Below, one piece after another: positions 1-5,507 of a stretch of DNA of 7,858 bases. Made by a program: the position numbers and the translations under genes. The stretch spans positions 1-7,858 of the forward strand of contig JAGYMR010000124.1 of assembly GCA_018400515.1 (NCBI GenBank), in the 5' to 3' direction. Position 1 is the stretch's first letter. Each line of letters begins with the position of its first letter. This DNA is from Tangfeifania sp. GTDB lineage: Bacteria > Bacteroidota > Bacteroidia > Bacteroidales > Prolixibacteraceae. The notes below the pieces were generated by a model. The model was not told the DNA's origin. It made no database searches and worked only from the letters and a program-made list of their open reading frames with translations.

Positions 1-181
1 ACTTTTTGAAGGGGCAACCTTTTCGGTAGATTCCGAGGCTACTATTTGGGCTGTTGAAACCGTGAAGCCCGGTGAAAAAGCTTATCTCGTGCCTCCGTTT
101 ATTGATCTGTCCGCTTCCAACGGCATCGTACATGTGATCGATGCAGTCCTACTGCCGGTTGAACTGGGCATCGAACTTTAA
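1..181 (+). CDS. Fasciclin (FAS1) domain protein, C-terminal fragment
   Basis: This is the 3' end of a gene that begins outside the window; the first complete codon is at position 2 and the TAA stop is at 179-181. Fifty-nine residues are visible. The stretch NGIVHVIDAVLLP near the end matches the conserved last strand of the FAS1 fold (typically NGxIHVIDxVLLP), and the preceding VKPGEKAYLVPPFIDLSAS fits the strand before it. FAS1 domains are extracytoplasmic adhesion or matrix modules, usually in secreted or lipid-anchored proteins. Only seven residues follow the domain, so there is no C-terminal T9SS sorting domain; any export signal must be at the unseen N-terminus. The gene is followed 53 bases later by a strong hairpin terminator, so it is probably the last gene of its transcript. 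The domain call is fairly sure; the number of FAS1 domains and the role of the protein cannot be seen. Confidence 0.8.
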   Translation, partial: LFEGATFSVDSEATIWAVETVKPGEKAYLVPPFIDLSASNGIVHVIDAVLLPVELGIEL

Positions 182-234
182 GGTTAGGCGGGATTTAACG
201 TTATGAACAGGTATTAATCTGCATGTCTTCTCCC

Positions 235-272
235 AAAAGAGCGGCTGTCTGTCTGAGGCAGCCGCTTTTTTT
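235..272 (+). terminator. Intrinsic terminator, probably bidirectional
   Basis: GCGGCTG (241-247) pairs with CAGCCGC (259-265). The pairing extends inward through a T-G and a C-G pair, and outward through an A-T pair and a short A/T flank. Seven T residues follow at 266-272. On the other strand the hairpin is preceded by the A-run and followed by TCTTTT, so it could also stop leftward transcription. It lies between the rightward FAS1 gene and leftward reading frames, as expected for a shared terminator. Confidence 0.85.
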
Positions 273-372
273 ATTCATCATTGACATTAAAGCCCTTCTG
301 AACATCTCCGGAGGATTCGTTTTTCAGATCCATGTTGCCGGTGAACTGATTTCCCAGAGCCGTTTTATTCAA
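271..372 (-). other. Short leftward open frame, possible frameshifted tail of the CBS-domain gene
   Basis: On the minus strand, directly beyond the stop codon of the CBS-domain gene (365-367), another frame stays open from 412 to a TAA at 271-273. From a TTG at 370-372 it would encode 33 residues containing NQFTGNMDLKNESSGDV and ending NVNDE. The peptide is hydrophilic and protein-like in composition, and its stop codon abuts the hairpin terminator, as a genuine gene end would. It lies in the +1 frame relative to the upstream gene. It could be the true C-terminal tail of that protein separated by an indel or sequencing error, a tiny translationally coupled gene, or chance. No ATG at a sensible place and no ribosome binding site support an independent gene. 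Confidence 0.35.
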
Positions 373-1141
373 TCGTTGAGTGTTTAATAACCAGGTCGTT
401 GGTAATCCACCCAATCACAGGGGATGTCAGCTCCCCCGTTTCGGTTACAAAAACATCCTGACAACCCGGAAAGGTTTCAAAACAGGTTTTTGCTTTCAGC
501 AGACTCATAGATCCCTTAATGGTTTTGTAACTTCCGGTAAGGACCCGGCTGTAATACGCCGAATCCAGCATATCCTGCAGGGTCAGTTTTTCCCGGTCGG
601 CCCCACGGTCAGCCATTTCATCCAGAAACTGATCAATGGTGCTGCGGTGAAGCATGAACAGGACCCGCCCTTTTTCATCCAGAACAGGCAGGCGGTTCCG
701 GCGGAACCTGTCCAAAAAATTGGTTTTCAAATCCTTTTTCAAAAACACCTGGTCCGGATTCGTTTTAAGCATATAAAATAACGCATGCCCCATCTGGATC
801 ATCACATCTTTTGCGACGATCCCCTGGAGTTTTTCCTCCGGCGTTGAAAATTGCCTGATCAGTTCCCGGGACTTATCCGAGGCCGATTCAAAATTCTCTT
901 TTGAAAAATAAAAGGCCAGAACGGTCCCGACCCATGCACTAATGACAGGAACCAAAATGGCCAGAATATCCTTCACTGAACCGAAAACATCGGCATCACT
1001 GCTGTAAACAGCGGTAAAAATAATGGCTACAGCACCCAGCGCCGTAACGCCGAAAATTCCCCACCCCAGAATGAGCAGAGCCATGTTATAACGTTTTTGC
1101 TTGATCGCCGGGCCATCACTGATAATTTCTTCTTTTGTCAT
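365..1141 (-). CDS. Two-pass inner-membrane protein with CBS-like domains
   Basis: The product has 258 residues. After a charged 19-residue N-terminus there are two hydrophobic segments, about residues 20-46 and 56-79, joined by a short loop. This predicts a membrane anchor with the remaining 180 residues in the cytoplasm. The soluble part looks like a pair of CBS domains. LPVLDEKGRVLFMLHRSTID (151-170) has the 'xPVxDxxGxxxGxxxxxxI' character of one, and DVFVTETGELTSPVIGWITN (229-248) closes the second. CBS pairs bind adenine nucleotides and act as energy or ionic-strength sensors attached to transporters, channels or enzymes. No catalytic domain is seen, so the effector is unknown. The ATG at 1139-1141 directly precedes a plausible start (MTKEEIISDG). 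Just past the stop another frame remains open to the terminator, so the true C-terminus may be about 30 residues longer. Membrane topology is confident; the CBS assignment is by motif character only. Confidence 0.7.
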   Translation of the reverse strand: MTKEEIISDGPAIKQKRYNMALLILGWGIFGVTALGAVAIIFTAVYSSDADVFGSVKDILAILVPVISAWVGTVLAFYFSKENFESASDKSRELIRQFSTPEEKLQGIVAKDVMIQMGHALFYMLKTNPDQVFLKKDLKTNFLDRFRRNRLPVLDEKGRVLFMLHRSTIDQFLDEMADRGADREKLTLQDMLDSAYYSRVLTGSYKTIKGSMSLLKAKTCFETFPGCQDVFVTETGELTSPVIGWITNDLVIKHSTIE

Positions 1142-1160
1142 ATTAAAATTGATTTTGGTT

Positions 1161-1177
1161 TATTTTTCAGAAAAATA
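1161..1177. repeat. Perfect 7-base inverted repeat upstream of the CBS-domain gene
   Basis: TATTTTT-CAG-AAAAATA is a perfect dyad centred 28 bases upstream of the start codon of the leftward CBS-domain gene. On the minus strand its left half reads TATTTTTC, which differs from the Bacteroidota -7 element TAnnTTTG only at the last base. The dyad could therefore overlap a promoter and act as an operator. It is entirely A/T in the arms, so it could also arise by chance. Confidence 0.3.
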
Positions 1178-1191
1178 GGGTTGTCTTTCAG

Positions 1192-1488
1192 TTATTCGAA
1201 AAATGGGGGCAAAAAAGATCTCCGGACGCTTTTGGGGGTATATTCCCGGCCCATATAACAATGCATCGCCGTTATTTTGACATACCGGACTTTGTCATGT
1301 GCAAATTGCTGGTAATAAAAATAGGGGAATTTTCCCAACGAATCAATATTCCCGGGCATGAAACCGGGGGCTATCCACAAAATGTCCCCGGTGTTCCCCA
1401 GAACCGGCCATTGATTATTCAAAGCGTTTGGATCACAATCAATCCCCAAAAAATCATTACCAATCCAGCCAAAGAACATGGTTCTCAT
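1192..1488 (-). CDS. Doubtful 98-residue open frame in the gap between CapA remnant and CBS gene
   Basis: Between the CBS-domain gene and the CapA-like remnant (1142-1456, 315 bases) the only notable leftward content is this open frame. It begins with an ATG inside the last codons of the CapA-like gene, in another frame, overlapping it by 32 bases. The predicted peptide is rich in aromatic residues (GKFPYFYYQQF, IAPGFMPGNIDSLG) and has no signal peptide, membrane segment or motif I recognise. No ribosome binding site is visible at the start. An overlapping rightward frame (1261-1581) is just as long, which argues that both are chance. The stretch could instead be a decayed piece of a larger gene, in keeping with the truncated CapA beside it. 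Treat as unlikely to be translated. Confidence 0.18.
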   Translation of the reverse strand: MRTMFFGWIGNDFLGIDCDPNALNNQWPVLGNTGDILWIAPGFMPGNIDSLGKFPYFYYQQFAHDKVRYVKITAMHCYMGREYTPKSVRRSFLPPFFE

Positions 1489-2026
1489 CCATCAGCACGC
1501 TGGTTCCGAGTTCTTCCCCTTCCCGGTTCAGGACTTTTTGCAGCCAGCGGGCCTCATTGGCGGAAGTGCGGTTCAGTCTGAATTTTTTTATTCTCATCGG
1601 GATCAGTTTTAACGCGATCAGGTTTCCGCTGCCGGAGTCAATGACAGGAAAATACATGAGGGTCAGTTCTCCCCGGTACTCCTCATGCCCGCTGATCCCT
1701 TCATAATCATTGATAAAATCACCTGCCCCGTAGATGATCAGTTTTTCCTTATAGACTTCCATTCCCATGGGATGGTGCGATGAATGTCCGAAGACAATGT
1801 CGGCCCCGGCATCGTCGACGAGTTGATGGGCAAAGGTTCTTTGCCGGGGAGAAATGGCATACCCCCAGTTGCCGCCCCAATGAACAGAAAAAATCACCAG
1901 ATCGTTTCCCCTGGCTTCCGTTTGGATTTGCCGGGCAATGGCCCGGCTCGTTTTTTCGTCCATGGCAGGTAGCAGATTGACACCGGCCAATCCGGCTTTT
2001 CTAATTTCCTTTTGTAATTTAAGCAT
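1457..2026 (-). pseudogene. CapA/PgsA-family protein (PGA_cap), N-terminally truncated
   Basis: The 189-residue product is the C-terminal part of a CapA-family protein. Members belong to the calcineurin-like metallophosphoesterase fold and are linked to poly-gamma-glutamate or capsule synthesis. Visible signatures are VHWGGNWGY (48-56), GHSSHHPMGMEVY (80-92) and the following LIIYGAGDFINDYEG (96-110). The histidines in these motifs supply part of the metal site. Family members are normally about 300 residues or more and start with a GDVMLGR-like strand and a central NNH segment; both are absent. The ATG at 2024-2026 is immediately preceded by an in-frame TAA, and the upstream DNA is AT-rich and non-coding in all leftward frames, so the missing half is not present in a shifted frame. 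Homology appears to begin around AGVNLLP (14-20). This is therefore most likely a 5'-deleted remnant with an incomplete metal site. A shortened functional protein is less likely. The C-terminus looks complete. Confidence 0.72.
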
Positions 2027-2161
2027 TTATTTAAAAAAGAGAGAAGTGATTCGACATGCATTTCCAAATTTTTATCCGAAGATTATTTGCCCGGACATCT
2101 AATAATTTAATATTTTAAAAAAATATTGCATTTCTGTAATGAAATTGATCGTTCCACGTCT

Positions 2162-2169
2162 TAACTTTG
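2162..2169 (+). promoter_or_regulatory. Bacteroidota -7 promoter element (TAnnTTTG) for the sigma operon
   Basis: TAACTTTG matches the Bacteroidota housekeeping -7 consensus TAnnTTTG exactly. It lies 36 bases upstream of the chosen ATG, giving an expected transcript start near 2174-2177. A TTG at 2145-2147 is the nearest -33-like element, but its 14-base spacing is shorter than usual, so the -33 box is unsure. The position of this element argues against the in-frame TTG at 2167 being the translation start. Confidence 0.5.
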
Positions 2170-2176
2170 AAAACCG

Positions 2177-2187
2177 GCCGGACCGGC
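2177..2187. repeat. GC-rich dyad at the predicted transcript start of the sigma operon
   Basis: GCCGG-A-CCGGC is a perfect 11-base dyad inside the longer CCGGCCGGACCGGC (2174-2187). It sits just downstream of the -7 element and just before the AGGAGA ribosome-binding candidate. The same GGCCGG/CCGGCC theme recurs in the terminator at the far end of this operon (3804-3821). A role as operator or 5'-UTR structure is possible but unproven. Confidence 0.3.
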
Positions 2188-2205
2188 AGGAGAAAAAAAC
2201 AGCAA

Positions 2206-2748
2206 ATGGTTGCAAATGATTTTAAAACAAGGGTTTTACCTGTTGGTAATAAGTTAATCCGATTTGCAGCTCGGATGATGGAGAGCGAAGCCGAGGCACA
2301 TGACGTGGTTCAGGATGTTTTCCTGAAGCTGTGGCAAAAAAGGAGCGAACTGGATCAAATTGACAACATTGAGGCTTTTGCTATGCGGATGACCCGGAAC
2401 CGGTGCCTGGACCTTTTACGATCGGCAAGGACAGCTCCCATGGATGCTGAAACCTACCGGAAAATCAACCGGATATCCGTGGATGTTCATTCAAAGCTTG
2501 AACTAAACGAATCGGCCGGGCAGATAAAAATGCTGATGGAGCGGCTGCCGGAACTGCAACGGACGGTGATACACCTGAGGGATGTGGAGCAATTATCATA
2601 CGAAGAAATTGCTGAAATAACCCAGCTGAAGATTAATGCGCTGCGGGTAACCCTTTCGCGGGCAAGAAAAAAAGTGCGTGATGAATTTTTTAAAATGAAT
2701 TCAAATGAAGATGAAAGAAATAAATCGATTGCTGCAACGCTATTTTAA
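2206..2748 (+). CDS. ECF-type RNA polymerase sigma factor
   Basis: The 180-residue product has the two-domain layout of an extracytoplasmic-function sigma-70 factor. Region 2 spans about residues 8-75; AHDVVQDVFLKLWQKR (31-46) contacts core polymerase and the following helices, including RMTRNRCLDLLRS (61-73), bind the -10 DNA. Region 4 spans about 105-160: LPELQRTVIHLRDVEQLSYE (114-133) leads into the helix-turn-helix EIAEITQLKINALRVTLSRA (134-153), which reads the -35 DNA. The linker lacks a region 3, as is normal for this class. I chose the ATG at 2206 with AGGAGA at 2188-2193. An in-frame TTG at 2167 lies inside the promoter element and would add a basic, non-homologous 13-residue leader. 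The 3' end overlaps the next gene by 44 bases, so the anti-sigma-like protein is translationally coupled. Its regulon cannot be inferred from this window. Confidence 0.93.
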   Translation: MVANDFKTRVLPVGNKLIRFAARMMESEAEAHDVVQDVFLKLWQKRSELDQIDNIEAFAMRMTRNRCLDLLRSARTAPMDAETYRKINRISVDVHSKLELNESAGQIKMLMERLPELQRTVIHLRDVEQLSYEEIAEITQLKINALRVTLSRARKKVRDEFFKMNSNEDERNKSIAATLF

Positions 2749-3250
2749 TGGCGAAAGTACAGGTAAAGAGGAACAAGAGCTTATTGAATATTTCAGCTCA
2801 GAAGAAAAAATTGCTCCCGAACTGAAACCTTACAGGGAATTTTTCAGCGGTCTCTCCGACCTGAAAAAGCCGGAGGATGTATTCTTCGACGGCGAAGCGG
2901 TAATGGATCATATCCTTGAAAAGGAATCAAACGACAAATCAAAATACCGCTGGTTGTGGAGAACCGTCACGGGCATTGCCGCATCGGTTATCCTGGTGGT
3001 GGGGGGAATGCTGCTTTTTCATCAACAGGAACACCCCTATAATGACACCTTTGATGACCCCGGGAAAGCCCGGACAGTTGCTGTAAATACACTGGAGTAT
3101 GTGTCGGCAAAATACCAGAAAGGATTGGCCGGACTGGACCATTTCGACAAGCTTGAAACAGCTTCCGAACCCCTAAAGAAAGGAATTAAACCAGTGAATG
3201 ATTTTTTTGAAAATGTGGAAAAAATTAAACAACAAAATTCAAAACCATGA
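2705..3250 (+). CDS. Single-pass anti-sigma-like membrane protein
   Basis: The 181-residue product has a cytoplasmic N-terminal part of about 85 residues, one hydrophobic segment (about 87-105, VTGIAASVILVVGGMLLF) and a periplasmic C-terminal part. The N-terminus INRLLQRYFNGESTGKEEQE (6-25) is the helix typical of Bacteroidota anti-sigma proteins that hold an ECF sigma factor at the membrane. The C-terminal part carries NDTFDDPGKA (113-122), followed by helices with NTLEYVSAKYQKGL. This resembles the 'DTYDDPxxAyxe..kaLxxvS' pattern I know from proteins encoded between ECF sigma factors and DUF4252 genes. It has no FecR domain and no cysteine-based zinc motif. The gene overlaps the sigma gene by 44 bases and shares an ATGA with the next gene. 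A start at the second ATG (2711) is possible. The anti-sigma role is inferred from context and architecture. Confidence 0.78.
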   Translation: MKMKEINRLLQRYFNGESTGKEEQELIEYFSSEEKIAPELKPYREFFSGLSDLKKPEDVFFDGEAVMDHILEKESNDKSKYRWLWRTVTGIAASVILVVGGMLLFHQQEHPYNDTFDDPGKARTVAVNTLEYVSAKYQKGLAGLDHFDKLETASEPLKKGIKPVNDFFENVEKIKQQNSKP

Positions 3251-3771
3251 GAACATTAATCATTTTTCTTGCCATCGTACTGCCGGTGGCCGTACTTGCG
3301 CAAAAAGCCCCCGTTGACAAATTATTTGAAAAATATGCCAACAAAGAGGGTTTTACTACGGTAAACATTTCGGGTAAAATGCTTCAGTTTGCGAGTCAGA
3401 TCGACACCGGAGAAAACAAATCCGGCGAAGTGTTGTCTGGTCTCACAGGAATCCGCATCCTCTCGGTAGAGAACAGTGAAATAACCGGGAAAGTGGATTT
3501 TTTCAAAGAACTGGAAAAAGACGGTTTTTTTGACAACAAGGATTATGAAGTGTTGATGGAAGTAACCGAGGCCGATGAGGTCGTCCGGTTCCTGGCCCGG
3601 GGTTCGGACTACGGAAAACTCTCTGACCTGATTCTGGTCGTGGGCGGAGAGGAAAGTGCGCTCATCAGCATTCAGGGCATCATTGACCCCGCGCACATCT
3701 CAAAGATCGCCGGTGCAGTGGATGTTGACCTGGGGCATTTGGATGAGAAAAAGAAAGAAGAACACGAATAG
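3247..3771 (+). CDS. DUF4252 protein, exported
   Basis: The 174-residue product begins with a signal peptide: MRT, a hydrophobic core (LIIFLAIVLPVAV) and a likely signal peptidase I site after VLA at residue 18. There is no lipobox cysteine, so it should be soluble in the periplasm rather than a lipoprotein. The mature start VDKLFEKYANKEGFTTVNIS (23-42) is the hallmark opening of DUF4252. The rest keeps the family's alternating strand and helix pattern, including DYEVLMEV and LSDLILVVGGEE. The tail is highly charged (DEKKKEEHE). The function of DUF4252 is not known. The start overlaps the anti-sigma stop as ATGA, and the third place in a sigma / anti-sigma / DUF4252 operon is a recurrent arrangement in Bacteroidota. 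It could be a ligand for the periplasmic part of the anti-sigma protein or simply a target of the regulon. A terminator follows 22 bases after the stop. Confidence 0.85.
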   Translation: MRTLIIFLAIVLPVAVLAQKAPVDKLFEKYANKEGFTTVNISGKMLQFASQIDTGENKSGEVLSGLTGIRILSVENSEITGKVDFFKELEKDGFFDNKDYEVLMEVTEADEVVRFLARGSDYGKLSDLILVVGGEESALISIQGIIDPAHISKIAGAVDVDLGHLDEKKKEEHE

Positions 3772-3793
3772 TCCTTTGTGTTCTATGAGTAAA

Positions 3794-3843
3794 GGGGATC
3801 TGTGGCCGGCCGGAACCGGCCATGCATCCCCATTATTTTTTTT
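3794..3843 (+). terminator. Intrinsic terminator of the sigma/anti-sigma/DUF4252 operon
   Basis: GGGGAT (3794-3799) pairs with ATCCCC (3826-3831), and GGCCGG (3804-3809) pairs with CCGGCC (3816-3821). Between the two stems lie one C-C mismatch, two wobble pairs and one T-A pair. The loop is CCGGAA. The hairpin is followed by ATTATTTTTTTT (3832-3843). It separates the sigma operon from the DUF432/MscS operon. Confidence 0.88.
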
Positions 3844-3900
3844 GCCAACTCGTCCGGGTTACAGATCTTTCTTAGTAAATTAGCTAAAAAAAGGGAAGAA

Positions 3901-4659
3901 ATGTTGGATTCCAATTCGTTGTTCGGCCTACTGAAAATCCCGCCCGGGGATTTCCGGATGTTTTCCTTTCCGCAATTCTCGCTGGCCATTAAACGCGAAA
4001 AAGAGGGCTGGATTTTTCTCCGGATGGAAAAACATCCCCACGGCGAAGCGCCCGATTTTTCCGGAGGTGAGTATTTTCAGACCGGGAAATCGGATGCCCT
4101 GCTCCTGATCCCCTCCATGCCGCCCCGGCCCGTGGTGTTTAACGGAAGCCGCCTGTTCATCTCCCCCCGGCAGAAGCTTACTTTTTTCCTGAAAATACCG
4201 CTCATGGTGAAGGCATGCTTTGCCAAAAACAGCCCCGAAAACGTGTTAAAAGAGATAGAGATCGAACCGCTTTCAAACACCTGGTTTGGGGAACCTGACA
4301 GCGGTGAGCCTGCCTGCTCGCTGGGGGAACAATTTTATTATCATGCCCATGAAGCCAGGCTGCTCCCCTGGGAAGCCCTTTGCCCGGTGACCATTTTTAA
4401 TAACTGGACCGGGGTACTGAAAATGGAACGACTGATTATCCGGACGGAAAACCTGCTCTTTTATAAGAACAACGAAAAAATGATCACCAGCATGGTTGCT
4501 TTGGAGTACAAAGGAAAAGACATCACCAGTTCGGCTGAGTATCGCTATTCCAGGGCAATACATGGCGAAGAGGCGGAAATGGTCGCAAAAGCAGTGCGTA
4601 AACAGGAAAAAAACCGGTTGAAAATTAATTTCCATTTCATAAAAAACATCTATAAATAG
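3901..4659 (+). CDS. DUF432-like protein, partner gene of the MscS channel
   Basis: The 252-residue product has no signal peptide or membrane segment and should be cytoplasmic. I tentatively assign it to DUF432, a family best known from archaea and of unknown function. The supporting features are a central proline-rich strand (LLLIPSMPPRPVVF, 67-80), a strand pair ending in LTFFLKIPLMVKACF (93-107), the segment NTWFGEPDSGEP (126-137), and CPVTIFNNWTGVLKMERLII (161-180), which leads into LLFYKN. These recall the family's 'Pv..P', 'yl..Pi..gv', 'K.wYG.p..G' and 'v.i.N.t' blocks, from memory. It looks mostly beta-stranded. The open frame reaches back to 3802, but that start lies within the upstream terminator. 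The ATG at 3901 has GGGAAGAA directly before it. The MscS gene begins 5 bases after the stop, so the two are co-transcribed and the protein probably acts with the channel. Its biochemical role is unknown. Confidence 0.65.
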   Translation: MLDSNSLFGLLKIPPGDFRMFSFPQFSLAIKREKEGWIFLRMEKHPHGEAPDFSGGEYFQTGKSDALLLIPSMPPRPVVFNGSRLFISPRQKLTFFLKIPLMVKACFAKNSPENVLKEIEIEPLSNTWFGEPDSGEPACSLGEQFYYHAHEARLLPWEALCPVTIFNNWTGVLKMERLIIRTENLLFYKNNEKMITSMVALEYKGKDITSSAEYRYSRAIHGEEAEMVAKAVRKQEKNRLKINFHFIKNIYK

Positions 4660-4664
4660 CCCTC

Positions 4665-5507
4665 ATGAATTTTGACTTATCAAAATATTTTAACGAAACC
4701 TCCTTTGAAATCTTTCTGAAAATTTTAATTATCCTTGCCGTTGGTCTGGCAATCATTTATTCGCTGGGATATTTAATCCAGAAGGTCATCCCCTCTGGCT
4801 GGTCCAGCCAGCGAAAAATGATCATCAAACGGATCATTCTTTACTCGGGTTTTATCATTCTTTTTTTCATTCTTGTTTCAGAACTGAAGATTAACCTGGC
4901 CCCGGTTTTCGGAGCTGCAGGGATCATTGGAATTATCGTGGGGATCGCCTCCCAGAACAGCATCGGGAATATTGTGAGCGGTTTTTTTCTGGTTTCTGAA
5001 AAATCATTTGAAATTGGTGATCTCGTGCGTATGGGCGAAATCACCGGCATCGTCTACAACATCGATTTACTCTCGATAAAAATCCGGACCTTTGACAATG
5101 TGCTGATCCGCATCCCCAATCAAACCGTTATCAGCACGGAACTCACCAACATTACCCGTTTCCCTTTAAGGCGGATGGATTTTCATGTGACCATTGCTTA
5201 CAAGGAAGACCTTGCCAAAGCCCAAAACATTCTCCTGGAGGTGGCACGAAAAAATCCGCTTTGCCTCGATGAGCCGGAGCCGCTGATCCTTTTTCAAAAA
5301 TTCGGAAGCAGCGGAATGGAAATACTTTTTGGGATTTGGTTTGAAAAAGCCGATTACGTTGAAGTCAAAAACAGTGGTTTCATGGAGATCAAGCAAGCCT
5401 TTGATGCTGCCGGAATTGAGATCCCATTCCCGCATGTCACCTTTTATACAGGAGAAAAAACCAGGCCCTTCCCGGTCATTTTATCGGAAGGGTCTCCGGA
5501 CCGCTAA
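4665..5507 (+). CDS. MscS-family mechanosensitive ion channel
   Basis: The 280-residue product has the compact MscS layout, similar in length to E. coli MscS. Three hydrophobic helices are visible: about 14-39, 53-75 and the pore-lining TM3 at 79-112. TM3 has the Ala/Gly packing pattern of the family (FGAAGIIGIIVGIASQNSIG, 82-101) and continues into GNIVSGFFLVSEKSFEIGDLV, the TM3b and start of the beta domain. The beta domain contains VRMGEITGIVYNIDLLSIKI (121-140) with the conserved IRIPNQTVIS (148-157). The alpha-beta C-terminal domain ends in GIEIPFPHVTFY (250-261), the usual family end, followed by a 19-residue tail. Such channels sit in the inner membrane and open under membrane tension to release solutes during hypo-osmotic shock. 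The gene follows the DUF432-like gene by 5 bases. Its TAA stop (5505-5507) overlaps the stop of the convergent protease gene, and no convincing terminator is seen. Confidence 0.95.
   Translation: MNFDLSKYFNETSFEIFLKILIILAVGLAIIYSLGYLIQKVIPSGWSSQRKMIIKRIILYSGFIILFFILVSELKINLAPVFGAAGIIGIIVGIASQNSIGNIVSGFFLVSEKSFEIGDLVRMGEITGIVYNIDLLSIKIRTFDNVLIRIPNQTVISTELTNITRFPLRRMDFHVTIAYKEDLAKAQNILLEVARKNPLCLDEPEPLILFQKFGSSGMEILFGIWFEKADYVEVKNSGFMEIKQAFDAAGIEIPFPHVTFYTGEKTRPFPVILSEGSPDR

Noticed and set aside
380..781. Rightward 133-residue open frame opposite the CBS-domain gene
   Set aside because: It lies antisense to a better supported membrane protein gene and shows no domain or start signal.
1261..1706. 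Rightward open frames in the CapA remnant and its downstream gap
   Set aside because: They run antisense to the CapA-like motifs, have irregular proline- and serine-rich composition, and lack ribosome binding sites.
2027..2160. The missing CapA N-terminal half in a shifted frame
   Set aside because: The leftward frames here are AT-rich with stops and show no CapA motifs, so this is a deletion and not a frameshift.
2167..2205. A longer sigma factor starting at the in-frame TTG at 2167
   Set aside because: The TTG is part of the TAACTTTG promoter element, and the 13 extra residues (basic, KTGRTGRRKKQQ) do not resemble a sigma factor N-terminus. The ATG at 2206 has an AGGAGA upstream.
3802..3900. 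A 33-residue N-terminal extension of the DUF432-like protein
   Set aside because: The start would lie inside the stem of the sigma operon's terminator. The ATG at 3901 is preceded by a purine-rich ribosome-binding candidate.
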